Origin: Diplocloster agilis
Lineage (GTDB): Bacteria; Bacillota; Clostridia; Lachnospirales; Lachnospiraceae
Assembly (NCBI RefSeq): GCF_019042275.1
Contig: NZ_JAHQCW010000015.1
Coordinates: 1-64,000, forward strand
Length of the DNA stretch: 64,000 nucleotides
Reading direction: 5' to 3'
Part shown: piece after piece, positions 17,501-26,025 of the stretch
Layout: every line of letters starts with the position of its first letter
Numbering within the stretch: position 1 is the first letter of the stretch
The notes under the pieces: generated by a model
Database searches by the model: none
The model's input: the letters and a program-made list of their open reading frames with translations, nothing else
What the model was told of the DNA's origin: nothing
Made by a program: the position numbers and the translations under genes

Positions 17501-17544
17501 TTACTCTTTTCTTACTCTTTTCTTACTCTTTTCTTACTCTCTTC
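17501..17544. repeat. 11-bp tandem repeat upstream of yraN
   Basis: Four copies of TTACTCTTTTC (minus strand GAAAAGAGTAA) start at 17501, 17512, 17523 and 17534, the last slightly degenerate. The tract ends about 20 bp before the yraN start and could change in copy number by slippage, altering leader length. No promoter is evident within it. Confidence 0.8.
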
Positions 17545-17650
17545 TCTCTTTTCTTTCCCTATACTTTCACTCTGCTATCTGGTTTTTGACCCATCAAACC
17601 TGATTTTGCAGTTTCAGCCTTAAGGCCTGCTACGGTAATTCTTGCCCCCT

Positions 17651-18541
17651 TCAGGCCTGCTCCGGCAGTAATTCCAGAAAAGCCGCCAGATTCCCGCGTT
17701 TACCATTCGTAGCCCGATGGGAGAACAGCCAATCCTTCTGACAGCAGGTGCAGATACCCGCTGTGTACAGATGCTCATTACGGATTCCGGCTTCTCTTAA
17801 GATGATCTGGTTCGCCTTCCACAGATCCAGTTGATATTTTCCATTCTCTTTTTGCTCTGCAAGCTCAGACATCTGTGCCTCTGTGAATTCGTCCCGAAAG
17901 GCGTCGACTACATCCCGGCTCACCTCATAGCATTCCTGCCCGATCGAAGGACCGACCGCGGCCAGGATGTCTGCCGGGTCGCTTCCGAAATGTTCCCGCA
18001 TCATACGGACTGCCTTATCTCCGATTTTTCCGACGGTTCCCCGCCATCCGGAATGAACCAGGGCGATCACCCTTCTTGCGGGGTCCACGAAATAAAGGGG
18101 AACGCAGTCTGCGTAGAAAGTGGTCAGCACCAGATTTGGAATATTTGTGATCAGTCCGTCCACATCCGTATATCCGACAGGCCGGGAATAACCGGCGCCC
18201 CGGTCTTTTTCCGTAACGAGCCGGATGTTGGTCGTATGGGTCTGCTTGGAAAATACAAGATCCTCCACGGAAAAACCAATGGAAGAGGCGATCCGGCGGT
18301 AATTCTCGCGCACAGCCTTTGGATCATCCCCGCGTTCAAAACTTAAATTCATCGTCGCGCAGCTCCCCTGGCTGACCCCTCCAAGCTTCGTGGAGAATCC
18401 ATGCCGTACAATTCCTGTGCCCGCAAGGGCCGGAAACATCAGATAGGGTGCTGTCCCCTGCGCACACAACTCCATTCCGCCTATTTTCTTTTTCTTATCT
18501 GCATAGTCTGCGGCCGGTTCCGCTATTATTTGTTCTGCCAT
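17651..18541 (-). CDS. pgeF: Peptidoglycan editing factor PgeF (YfiH, laccase-domain family)
   Basis: Protein of 296 residues of the DUF152/YfiH family, long described as polyphenol oxidases and shown in E. coli to remove misincorporated amino acids from muropeptide precursors. The signature elements are HTTNI, TTFYADCVPLYF with its metal cysteine, and ALVHSGWRGT with its metal histidine. A further conserved GPSIGQECYEV follows. The first 25 residues (Lys- and Ala-rich) are not conserved, so an internal start is possible. It is probably co-transcribed with yraN. Confidence 0.9.
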   Translation of the reverse strand: MAEQIIAEPAADYADKKKKIGGMELCAQGTAPYLMFPALAGTGIVRHGFSTKLGGVSQGSCATMNLSFERGDDPKAVRENYRRIASSIGFSVEDLVFSKQTHTTNIRLVTEKDRGAGYSRPVGYTDVDGLITNIPNLVLTTFYADCVPLYFVDPARRVIALVHSGWRGTVGKIGDKAVRMMREHFGSDPADILAAVGPSIGQECYEVSRDVVDAFRDEFTEAQMSELAEQKENGKYQLDLWKANQIILREAGIRNEHLYTAGICTCCQKDWLFSHRATNGKRGNLAAFLELLPEQA

Positions 18542-19071
18542 AGATCTGCTCCTTACATTTTATCTGCTTCTATATTTATATTTGCTCAACTATGTATATC
18601 TGACTGCCTAATCTTTGTTATTTACATATGTCCCGACCGATTCAGTCCTGCCCGATTCAGTCCTATCCTAATAATTCTATCTTATATAAATTAATTCTAT
18701 AAATGAATACTATAAACGAATACTGTTTCTCAGAAGTAATTATACTATAATTCCATGTCTGAATCCACCATTCGCTTTTTCTAATCTATTTTCTTCATGC
18801 ATCGTGCATAAGTAAGAGAACTGTGCTTGCATAAAGGGAAAACTCAAGCGACTTTTCCACAATAAAAACCCCCCAGGACATTTGTCCCGGAAATTGATCT
18901 GTGGCTGTAAAATAACCATGAAAAAGCCATCCATCCATAGACACAATTCCTGTATGCCATTTAGACTGGCTGCTATAATATAAATAGAGATATGGAAAAT
19001 ATTTCCCCCATAAAAAATCATCTGAAAATTGACGCTCCAAAGTAAACGCTATACACTCAGAATATACTAAA
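18542..19071. other. AT-rich intergenic region with a degenerate copy of the 6.0 kb repeat
   Basis: No gene is supported. On the minus strand, 18786-18830 reads AAGCAC..TTATGCACGATGCATGAA..AAATAG, which matches the hairpin flanks of the 92-bp element at 5990-6173 with several changes. A short C-rich run with GGACATTTGTCC (18876-18887) may be a weak hairpin. Near the right end, TTGACG..TATACA (about 19029-19055) is a possible promoter for the Crp-family gene, with a short spacer. Two minus-strand frames of 81 and 93 codons overlap here but lack ribosome binding sites. Confidence 0.4.
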
Positions 19072-19089
19072 TTAGAAGTGGGTGATCCG

Positions 19090-19782
19090 ATGAAAAGTAA
19101 CGATGTGTTGGAAATCAGCGAAATACTGGAACGTGATCAGGTGATATATCACATTATGAGGCAATGCCCTTATGAAATCCTGCGGGGAATAAAGGTAAGG
19201 GAATATAAGGCAGATGCCTTCGTACTCAGTCAAGGGGAAGTATATGATACGATATATCTCATTGTTGATGGGGAGCTTGATATCTACGTAGAGTCTGAGC
19301 ATGGCAAAAAATATTATCTGAATACCTATCGAAAAGGAAATTACATAGGAGAACTGGAGATGTTCGGACCCTATCCGTATATCAGCAGTGTGGAAGCCAA
19401 GACTGATGTAAGGCTGTTTGAGATTGCCAGGAAAGAGTTTCTCCGATGGCTGCAGATGGATCAGAACCTGAACGATTATTTTGTCCGGACCCTGTGTGAA
19501 AGCAGCTACGTTTTGTGCAACAATATGGGCGACAACACACTGTATACGTTGAAGCAACGAATATGCAGGTATCTGATTGACAGTGCGGTGGAGCAAAAAA
19601 AGGCTGGCCCTGTCAGAATCAATATCCGAACAGAAAACCTGGGAGAACGTATGGCTGTGACACAGCGAAGCGTCAACCGTGTTCTGCAGCAACTCAGGGA
19701 AAAAGGACTGATCGAAATCAGTGGATCCTGCATCGGTATCTTGGATCTCGAAGAGATCCGAAGGGAAATGGAGAAATCATAA
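19090..19782 (+). CDS. Crp/Fnr-family regulator (YeiL-like) of the nucleoside operon
   Basis: Transcription factor of 230 residues. A cyclic-nucleotide-binding-like beta barrel spans about residues 25-130 (GEVYDTIYLIVDGELDIYV). A C-terminal winged helix contains NLGERMAVTQRSVNRVLQQL at about 182-201. The barrel lacks a clear RxS phosphate-cassette, so cAMP binding is doubtful. A GTG four codons upstream is an alternative start. It is the first gene before nucleoside-cleaving enzymes, as YeiL-type regulators are in some bacteria, so it probably controls this operon. Confidence 0.85.
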   Translation: MKSNDVLEISEILERDQVIYHIMRQCPYEILRGIKVREYKADAFVLSQGEVYDTIYLIVDGELDIYVESEHGKKYYLNTYRKGNYIGELEMFGPYPYISSVEAKTDVRLFEIARKEFLRWLQMDQNLNDYFVRTLCESSYVLCNNMGDNTLYTLKQRICRYLIDSAVEQKKAGPVRINIRTENLGERMAVTQRSVNRVLQQLREKGLIEISGSCIGILDLEEIRREMEKS

Positions 19783-19798
19783 ATACAGGAGGATATCC

Positions 19799-20545
19799 AT
19801 GTCAAATCTACAAGCACATATCCGTCTATCGGAGGTGGATGGCGCAAAATATGCGATCCTGCCGGGAGATCCCAGGCGGATCGATCATATCCGTGAGTTT
19901 CTTACGGATGTAAAAGAACTGGCCTACAACAGAGAGCTTCGCAGTATTTCCGGTTATTATAAGGGATTAAAGATTCTGGCCGTGTCCACAGGGATGGGAG
20001 GGGCATCCACAGGAATCGCCGTAGAAGAACTACATAACATTGGGGTAGAGACTATGATCCGGATCGGGAGCTGTGGCGCTTTGGATAAACGAATTGGTCT
20101 GGGAGCTCTGCTTCTGGTAAACGGAGCGGTACGTGATGACGGAGCATCCAAAACTTATATCGACAGCATCTATCCTGCGATTCCGGATACCAGACTTTTG
20201 ACGGGAACAATTCTGGCAGCAGAGAAACTGTCTATCCGCTACTTTACCGGTATGGCACGCAGTCATGATAGCTTTTATACGGACCGGGAAGAAGAGATCT
20301 GCGAGTATTGGGCCAAAAAAGGTGTACTAGGCAGTGATATGGAAACCGCGGCCCTGTTTACCATTGGCGGCCTGCGGGGAATCCGTACCGCATCGATCCT
20401 GAACAATGTGGTATTATACGGAAATGATGTGGAGGCCGGAATCGGCAGGTATGCGGATGGAGATGAACTTATGCGGCAGGGTGAGACAAATGAAATCCTG
20501 GTAGCTCTGGAAACTATTGCAATGGAGAGTAAAAATGAAGCCTAG
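19799..20545 (+). CDS. Nucleoside phosphorylase (uridine phosphorylase type)
   Basis: Cytoplasmic enzyme of 248 residues of the PNP/UDP family, splitting nucleosides with phosphate to base plus ribose-1-phosphate. Motifs are ILPGDPRRIDHI (phosphate loop), GMGGASTGIAVEEL, IRIGSCGAL, and SDMETAALFTI, whose Met-Glu bind ribose. Purine versus uridine preference cannot be decided from sequence. AGGAGG lies six bases before the ATG at 19799; the frame is open further upstream but overlaps the regulator gene. It overlaps the nucleoside hydrolase by 11 bp. Confidence 0.93.
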   Translation: MSNLQAHIRLSEVDGAKYAILPGDPRRIDHIREFLTDVKELAYNRELRSISGYYKGLKILAVSTGMGGASTGIAVEELHNIGVETMIRIGSCGALDKRIGLGALLLVNGAVRDDGASKTYIDSIYPAIPDTRLLTGTILAAEKLSIRYFTGMARSHDSFYTDREEEICEYWAKKGVLGSDMETAALFTIGGLRGIRTASILNNVVLYGNDVEAGIGRYADGDELMRQGETNEILVALETIAMESKNEA

Positions 20546-21422
20546 AAAAATTATCATTGATACGGATATCGGAGACGACATTGACGATGCGCTGGCCATC
20601 GCTTTGGCGCTGAACTCACCGGAGCTTGAGATCCTCGGTATAACGACCGTATATAGAAATACCAGTGCCAGGACCCGCCTGGTCAGGGAGCTGCTTAACC
20701 AGTATGACAGGACTGATATACCCGTCTATACCGGGATCGGGATGCCGATCATTGAGAGGGTGGACACCCTTACCATACCGGATCAGTGCATTGGATTGAC
20801 TGGTTATGAACAGGATGAAGAGCAGATGGACGCATCTGACTTTATCATAAAAGCTGTGCAGGAAAATCCGGACCTGACGATTGCAGCAATCGGTCCGCAG
20901 ACAAACCTGGCAGTATGCTTCTTAAGAGCAACCGATATTATGAAGCGCGCAAATATCGTTGCTATGGGAGGCAATATAACGGAGGTTTACGCCGAATGGA
21001 ACATCCTGTGTGATCCCGAGGCCGCCAGGATCGTGGCTGATCTGGCAGAACACTACACAATGTTTGGATTAAATGTAACGAACCAATGCCGGCTAAGTAT
21101 GAAAGAACTGGCGGAAATAAGAACCAGCGCAAGACCACAGTTAGCTTTTCTGCGGTCACTGATAGACATTTGGCTTAAGACCGGGTATCCAATCACATTG
21201 CATGATCCTCTGGTGATACAGTATTTGTTTGATCCGTCTGTAGTAACTATAAGGGAAATGCCGCTGGCAGTCGAATTGAGCGGAACGGATACCAGAGGAA
21301 TCATCTATGAGAAGGTAAATTTATTTGACCCTCATAAAGTGGAAAAGGGTAAAACTTTAGTAGGGATATCCGTGGATAAAATCAGGGTTGTCCGGGAATT
21401 TATGAAAAGAGTTTTCAAATAA
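20535..21422 (+). CDS. Inosine-uridine-preferring nucleoside hydrolase family protein
   Basis: Hydrolase of 295 residues that cleaves the N-glycosidic bond of ribonucleosides with water. The calcium-binding fingerprint DTDIGDDIDDALAI is at residues 8-21. The active-site histidine probably lies in LHDPLVI near residue 222. The chosen ATG has GGAGAG eight bases upstream; an open frame starting six codons earlier lacks this. Having both a phosphorylase and a hydrolase in one operon suggests broad nucleoside salvage. Confidence 0.93.
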   Translation: MKPRKIIIDTDIGDDIDDALAIALALNSPELEILGITTVYRNTSARTRLVRELLNQYDRTDIPVYTGIGMPIIERVDTLTIPDQCIGLTGYEQDEEQMDASDFIIKAVQENPDLTIAAIGPQTNLAVCFLRATDIMKRANIVAMGGNITEVYAEWNILCDPEAARIVADLAEHYTMFGLNVTNQCRLSMKELAEIRTSARPQLAFLRSLIDIWLKTGYPITLHDPLVIQYLFDPSVVTIREMPLAVELSGTDTRGIIYEKVNLFDPHKVEKGKTLVGISVDKIRVVREFMKRVFK

Positions 21423-21441
21423 TGTCTATGGAGGAAAAGAT

Positions 21442-22770
21442 ATGAAAAGAAAGATATGGACAGCAATACTAACAGGTGTTTTATGCTTATCTATGTTAGC
21501 TGCATGTGGAAAACAGGATTCAAAGGAACAGAGCGGAAAAGAGGTAACGGAATCGTCTTCCGGTGACGTGACTATTCGGGTAATGTCTTGTGGAGCAGGG
21601 ACTTGGGATACAGCTTTCCCTAAAATGATGGAGGAATATGAAAAACAGAACCCTGGTATCCATGTGGAAGTAGAATTCTATCAGCAGGAACAGCTGTTTG
21701 AGGCTATCGAAGTAGTGCTGGGAAGTAAGAGCGATGAGTTTGACATTATTATGGTGGACGTGCCAATGGTAGCCGGCTATGCCAATAGAGGATATCTACT
21801 GCCGCTTGATGACTATTTTACAGAAGATGAAAAAAATGAATATGTGGATTCGGCCCGGAATGCCGGGACCTGGGATGGAAAGTTCTATGCTCCGGCGATG
21901 AATAATTCTGCTCAGTTGTTGTGGTATAATACCGCATATTTGAAGGAAGCTGGATTTGAGATTCCAAGTGGCCGCTTAGATAAACGGCTGTCCTTTGAAG
22001 AAGTTCTGGATATGGCTGAAAAAACTCAGAAGGTAGTGGACCCGGACGGTACAAAGGGAGTGGCCGGATTTATGCTGGAGCAGGTCAGCCGTGCCTACCA
22101 GGTGCTGGAGCTTCCGAATTCCATGGGAGCGCCCTCTATTGGTGAGGATGGTTTGAATGTAGAAGGAGTTATCGATTCTGCGGAGTGGATACAAGCCATG
22201 AATGTCTACAGAAACCTGTTTGAGACCGGAGTTTCGACGCGGGGAACTACCAATGATGAGACCGGAGATAATTTTTTGGCGGGAAAGATCGTGTTTATGA
22301 TAGCCGGTACCTGGACAGACGCCAATGCCAAAGAAGCCGGATTTTCTGATTACGGCTATGCACTGTGTCCGTATTTTGAAGGACATGAGGATCAGGTCGG
22401 GACACCTACCGGCAGCTGGCACTGCGGGGTATCCTCCTACTCCAGTCATCCCAAGGAGGCTGCAGACTTTATCAAATATTTCACACTGGGGGAAGGAACT
22501 TCCTGGGTGGATGAGGTCGGGGATGTTCCCGCCACCAAGGCCGGAGTAAATAAGATATTGACCGAGGGAACCGACGATGTCATGAAACTAGCGGCTTATG
22601 AAGCAGAGAATACAGCGGTAGCCCGTCCGGTAACTCCTGCCTATACAGAATACGAGACAGCCATGAATACCATGTTTGAGGATATCAGGAACGGCGCCCC
22701 AGTAGAATCATCCATTCAAAATACGATAACACAGTTGAACACTGCATTTGCGAAATATAAAGAGAATTAG
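21442..22770 (+). CDS. ABC transporter substrate-binding lipoprotein (nucleoside operon)
   Basis: Extracellular binding lipoprotein of 442 residues, family 1. The signal peptide ends in a lipobox LSMLAACGK, so the mature protein begins at Cys22. The body has the SBP_bac_1 fold signature (DEFDIIMVDVPMVAGYANRG, KIVFMIAGTWTDANAKEAGF). It is followed by two permeases; the ATPase is not encoded here and is presumably a shared MsmK-type protein. Position in the operon suggests a nucleoside or pentoside ligand, although the family mostly binds oligosaccharides. Confidence 0.9.
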   Translation: MKRKIWTAILTGVLCLSMLAACGKQDSKEQSGKEVTESSSGDVTIRVMSCGAGTWDTAFPKMMEEYEKQNPGIHVEVEFYQQEQLFEAIEVVLGSKSDEFDIIMVDVPMVAGYANRGYLLPLDDYFTEDEKNEYVDSARNAGTWDGKFYAPAMNNSAQLLWYNTAYLKEAGFEIPSGRLDKRLSFEEVLDMAEKTQKVVDPDGTKGVAGFMLEQVSRAYQVLELPNSMGAPSIGEDGLNVEGVIDSAEWIQAMNVYRNLFETGVSTRGTTNDETGDNFLAGKIVFMIAGTWTDANAKEAGFSDYGYALCPYFEGHEDQVGTPTGSWHCGVSSYSSHPKEAADFIKYFTLGEGTSWVDEVGDVPATKAGVNKILTEGTDDVMKLAAYEAENTAVARPVTPAYTEYETAMNTMFEDIRNGAPVESSIQNTITQLNTAFAKYKEN

Positions 22771-22788
22771 AAAAATGTGGGGTGCCTA

Positions 22789-23706
22789 ATGAAGAGCAGT
22801 ATAAAGGGAAACAAAGGGTTGCCGTATCTCCTGATCGGACCGGCCTGTATCCTTATTTTAATATTTAAAATCTGTCCGATCCTATATACACTTGTAGAAG
22901 GTTTCACTTATAAAGGAAGCTTTGGATTGGGAACTTATGCCCTTCTGTTTCAAGACCCGTCTTTTTACAAATCCCTGTGGGTGACCATCAAGATGAACTT
23001 GGTTATAACACCTTTGCAGATTGTTCTAGCAGTAGGGATGGCGCTGTTAGTGAATACGACGGTAAAGGGAATCGGGGTATTTCGCACTATTCTGTATCTT
23101 CCGGTGACCATATCCATCACGGTGGCTACGATGCTGTGGGGAATGATGTTCAATGCAAACAACGGGATTATTAACAGTATACTCAGCATATTTGGTATGG
23201 CAAAACAGGGATTCCTGACCGATGTCAATCAGGCGATCTGGTGCATTATCGTGATTGCTACCTGGATCGGCGTGGGCTACTGGATGATTTTTCTGCTGGC
23301 AGGACTTAAGAACATTGATGAAGCCATCTACGAATCCGCCAGAATCGATGGAGCCGGCTGGTTTACCAGATTGTTTCGAATCACGCTGCCTATGATAAAA
23401 AATGTGTTGTTGTTTGTTTTGGTAGCGGACACGACCACGAATCTGTTATTGTTTGTTCCTATGCAGTTGCTGACTGAGGGCGGCCCTCAGGGCAGCACCA
23501 ATGTCCTGATGTATGAAGGTTACAAATCAGCGTTTCTATATGTAGACCGTCCCCGAAGCGCTGCAATCGTCACGGTATTGCTTCTGTTAATCAGCTTGGT
23601 TTGCATCATACAATTTAAGTTATTTGAAGAGAAAGATGAGAAGAGAATTAAGAAAGAAAATAAGGAACCTAGACTTGCAGCAAAGAAAAGGGGGCGAATA
23701 CGATGA
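22789..23706 (+). CDS. ABC sugar-type permease, first subunit
   Basis: Integral membrane permease of 305 residues of the MalF/CUT1 type with about six helices. The cytoplasmic EAA loop is visible as EAIYESARIDGAGWFTRLFRITLPMI, which docks on the ATPase. The ATG at 22789 follows GTGGGGTG; a reading four codons longer lacks a better site. The C-terminal tail is rich in Lys and Glu. It overlaps the next permease by 4 bp (ATGA). Confidence 0.92.
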   Translation: MKSSIKGNKGLPYLLIGPACILILIFKICPILYTLVEGFTYKGSFGLGTYALLFQDPSFYKSLWVTIKMNLVITPLQIVLAVGMALLVNTTVKGIGVFRTILYLPVTISITVATMLWGMMFNANNGIINSILSIFGMAKQGFLTDVNQAIWCIIVIATWIGVGYWMIFLLAGLKNIDEAIYESARIDGAGWFTRLFRITLPMIKNVLLFVLVADTTTNLLLFVPMQLLTEGGPQGSTNVLMYEGYKSAFLYVDRPRSAAIVTVLLLLISLVCIIQFKLFEEKDEKRIKKENKEPRLAAKKRGRIR

Positions 23707-24545
23707 AAAAGGAAACCCGGCTAAAGGTTCTATCTACCTATCTGGCCCTGATCCTTCTGGTATTGATTATGCTCTTTCCTCTGCTGTGGGGATTATCGGC
23801 ATCCTTCCGAAGCGATCAGGAATTGTTTGAGTATGCTCTTCCTTTTACAATACATACCTTACTGCCGGTAAAAGCTACGTTATCCTCCTATGTGGAGGTG
23901 TTTACGGAATACCATTTTCTAAAACCGATTTTGAACACCCTGTTTGTGAGTATCTGCACCGTAGTTTTAGGGTGTATCGTGGATAGTCTGGCGGCTTTTG
24001 CATTTGCCACATTTGACTTCCGGTTTAAGAAAGTCATCTTCGCTGTTATACTGGTTTCTTTTATGATTCCTTTTGAATCCATTGCGCTGCCATTATATGC
24101 AGTTGTAAATAAACTGGGGATGGTAAATTCGTTTGCGGCATTAATCGTTCCGTGTATGGCAGATGGCCTAGTACTATTTTTATTTACACAGTTTTTTAAA
24201 GAACTGCCGGAAGGGCTGTTAGAAGCAGCCAGAGTAGACGGAGCCTCCTGGCCTGTTATCTTTGTGAAAATATTGCTTCCGCTGTCAAAGCCGGTATTTA
24301 TTACAGCGGGCCTTATGATATTTATCAATCAGTGGAATGCTTATCTGTGGCCTCTGGTGGCGGCCAGATCGGCGGATGTAATGCAGATTCAGACGGCGAT
24401 GGGTGTATTCCAACAGCAGCACTCAACAAAATGGTCTGCGATGTACGCAGCATCCATAATTACAGCTCTGATTCCTTTAGGACTGTTTCTTCCATTTCAA
24501 AAGTATTATATTCAAGGGATCGCAAACAGCGGGATTAAGGGATAG
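23703..24545 (+). CDS. ABC sugar-type permease, second subunit
   Basis: Integral membrane permease of 280 residues of the MalG/CUT1 type with six predicted helices and the EAA motif EGLLEAARVDGASWPVIFVKILLPLSKP. It pairs with the preceding permease to form the channel. Translation is coupled through a 4-bp ATGA overlap. It is the last gene of the operon before a terminator at 24606-24649. Confidence 0.92.
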   Translation: MKKETRLKVLSTYLALILLVLIMLFPLLWGLSASFRSDQELFEYALPFTIHTLLPVKATLSSYVEVFTEYHFLKPILNTLFVSICTVVLGCIVDSLAAFAFATFDFRFKKVIFAVILVSFMIPFESIALPLYAVVNKLGMVNSFAALIVPCMADGLVLFLFTQFFKELPEGLLEAARVDGASWPVIFVKILLPLSKPVFITAGLMIFINQWNAYLWPLVAARSADVMQIQTAMGVFQQQHSTKWSAMYAASIITALIPLGLFLPFQKYYIQGIANSGIKG

Positions 24546-24605
24546 TCCATCATTTCGGGACTAGCATTCCCATAAGTTTTTGTTTAACAGGAGAGCTTAT
24601 CTATT

Positions 24606-24649
24606 AATTCGGGTATCAAAAGGAAAATTCCCTTCTGATACCCGAATTT
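24606..24649 (+). terminator. Terminator of the nucleoside operon
   Basis: A 13-bp stem AATTCGGGTATCA/TGATACCCGAATT encloses a small inner stem AAGG..CCTT and is followed by TTTTGTTG. It may also act on the convergent flavodiiron gene. Confidence 0.85.
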
Positions 24650-24688
24650 TGTTGAGAATTGTTTGATAATTGTAATGAAGAAAATTTC

Positions 24689-25876
24689 TCAACCTTCGAT
24701 CATTTTCAAAAATTCCAGCGCCTTCTCTTCCACTTTGGACAAATCGCTGTCGGAAGGCTTGAACACACAGGTGACGGCTTCCTCAAAGACTTTATATTTC
24801 AGAACTTTCAGAAGCTCCGTCAGCTGTTTCGGCGCTTCGCCGCTCCAGCCGTAAGAACCGAACACCAGCGCAGGTTTATTGATATTGTTCACCACATCAC
24901 TGCCGGAGATCAGATCCATAATCGGTTTGAGCGCCTGCTTGTTGATGGTGGGGGAACCGAAAAGAACCGCGCTCGCTTCATTCATCACTGCCGCCAGCTC
25001 TGCCTGGGGATGCTCTATCGCATTATATAGTTCGGCTTTGACTCCTGCCGCCTCGAAGATTTCCGCAAATTTTCTGGCCATGATTTCGGTGTAACCATAA
25101 GCAGTTACGTAAAAAATGGCGATCTTCTTCTCAACCGGCTGTTCTAAAGACCAGGCGCGGTACAGTTCCATGGTCTCTTTTAATTTTTCCTGAAGGACCG
25201 GGCCGTGGCTGGTGCAGGCGGTCTCGATCTCCAGGCCTTTCAGTTTATCCATTCCCGCGATTACAAATTTCTTAAACGGGGAGAAAATGCAAGTATAATA
25301 ATTCAGACGTTCGCTGGCATAAGCCTCCGGATATTTGATATAACGGTCTAATACGGAGGGCTCGCAGAAGTGAGATCCGAAGACATCACAGCTGAACAGA
25401 ACCTTGTCCGCCTTCAGATACGTAAACATCGAATCCGGCCAATGCAGCATGGGAGCCACGATGAAATCCAGCACGACACCGCCGCCCAGATCCAGCTGCT
25501 CTCCCGTCACCTGCTTAATCACCCGGCTCTTGAACTCCATATTGGTGATATTCGCCAGGTTACGGATCGCCGCGGTGGTTCCGATAACTTCTACCTGGGG
25601 ATTCGCCGCCACGATCTTGCACAGGCTGCCGGAGTGATCAGGTTCTGTATGATTTAAAATGACATAGTCGATGGCGGCCACATCAATATAATTTTCGATG
25701 TTATGGAAAAACTCTTCTGAAAATGCATCATGTACGGTTTCAATCAGGGCACATTTCTCTCCCTGCACGAGATAACTGTTGTAGCTGGTGCCGTAATTGG
25801 TAGTCATAATAATGTCAAATACACGCATAGACGGATTCTGTACACCAACGTAAGAAACATGTTCTGTAATTTTCAT
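24689..25876 (-). CDS. fprA: Flavodiiron protein (O2/NO reductase)
   Basis: Soluble enzyme of 395 residues that reduces oxygen to water and/or NO to N2O, protecting anaerobes. The N-terminal metallo-beta-lactamase domain carries the diiron ligands in HTEPDH (His76, Glu78, Asp80, His81), a later LHWPDSM, SCDVFGSH and CTSHGP. The C-terminal flavodoxin domain starts near residue 250 (IAIFYVTAYGYTEIMA). GGAGG precedes the ATG. It lies next to PFOR, which generates the low-potential electrons that such enzymes use via ferredoxin or rubredoxin. Confidence 0.95.
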   Translation of the reverse strand: MKITEHVSYVGVQNPSMRVFDIIMTTNYGTSYNSYLVQGEKCALIETVHDAFSEEFFHNIENYIDVAAIDYVILNHTEPDHSGSLCKIVAANPQVEVIGTTAAIRNLANITNMEFKSRVIKQVTGEQLDLGGGVVLDFIVAPMLHWPDSMFTYLKADKVLFSCDVFGSHFCEPSVLDRYIKYPEAYASERLNYYTCIFSPFKKFVIAGMDKLKGLEIETACTSHGPVLQEKLKETMELYRAWSLEQPVEKKIAIFYVTAYGYTEIMARKFAEIFEAAGVKAELYNAIEHPQAELAAVMNEASAVLFGSPTINKQALKPIMDLISGSDVVNNINKPALVFGSYGWSGEAPKQLTELLKVLKYKVFEEAVTCVFKPSDSDLSKVEEKALEFLKMIEG

Positions 25877-25990
25877 TGTTTACCTCCAGTAGCGCGTTTA
25901 CCGCGCCTTAGTTTCAGGGATGGGCGAACCATTTTTGTTCGGCCTTATCTCTCATTTAATTCTAATGAAATACTAACGAAAAGGAAACAG

Positions 25991-26016
25991 GCGGGGAAGT
26001 TAAACTTATTCCCCGC
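25991..26016 (-). terminator. Hairpin after the PFOR gene
   Basis: GCGGGGAA pairs with TTCCCCGC around a ten-base loop. On the minus strand it is followed by CTGTTTCCTTTTC, a modest U-tract. It sits 10 bp past the nifJ stop codon and about 115 bp before the fprA start. Confidence 0.65.
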
Positions 26017-26025
26017 CCCTATTTA

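Noticed and set aside
18740-19040. Two overlapping minus-strand frames of 81 and 93 codons before the Crp-family gene
   Set aside because: No ribosome binding site, the two frames overlap each other, and part of the stretch is a decayed repeat. A gene remnant is possible but not supported.
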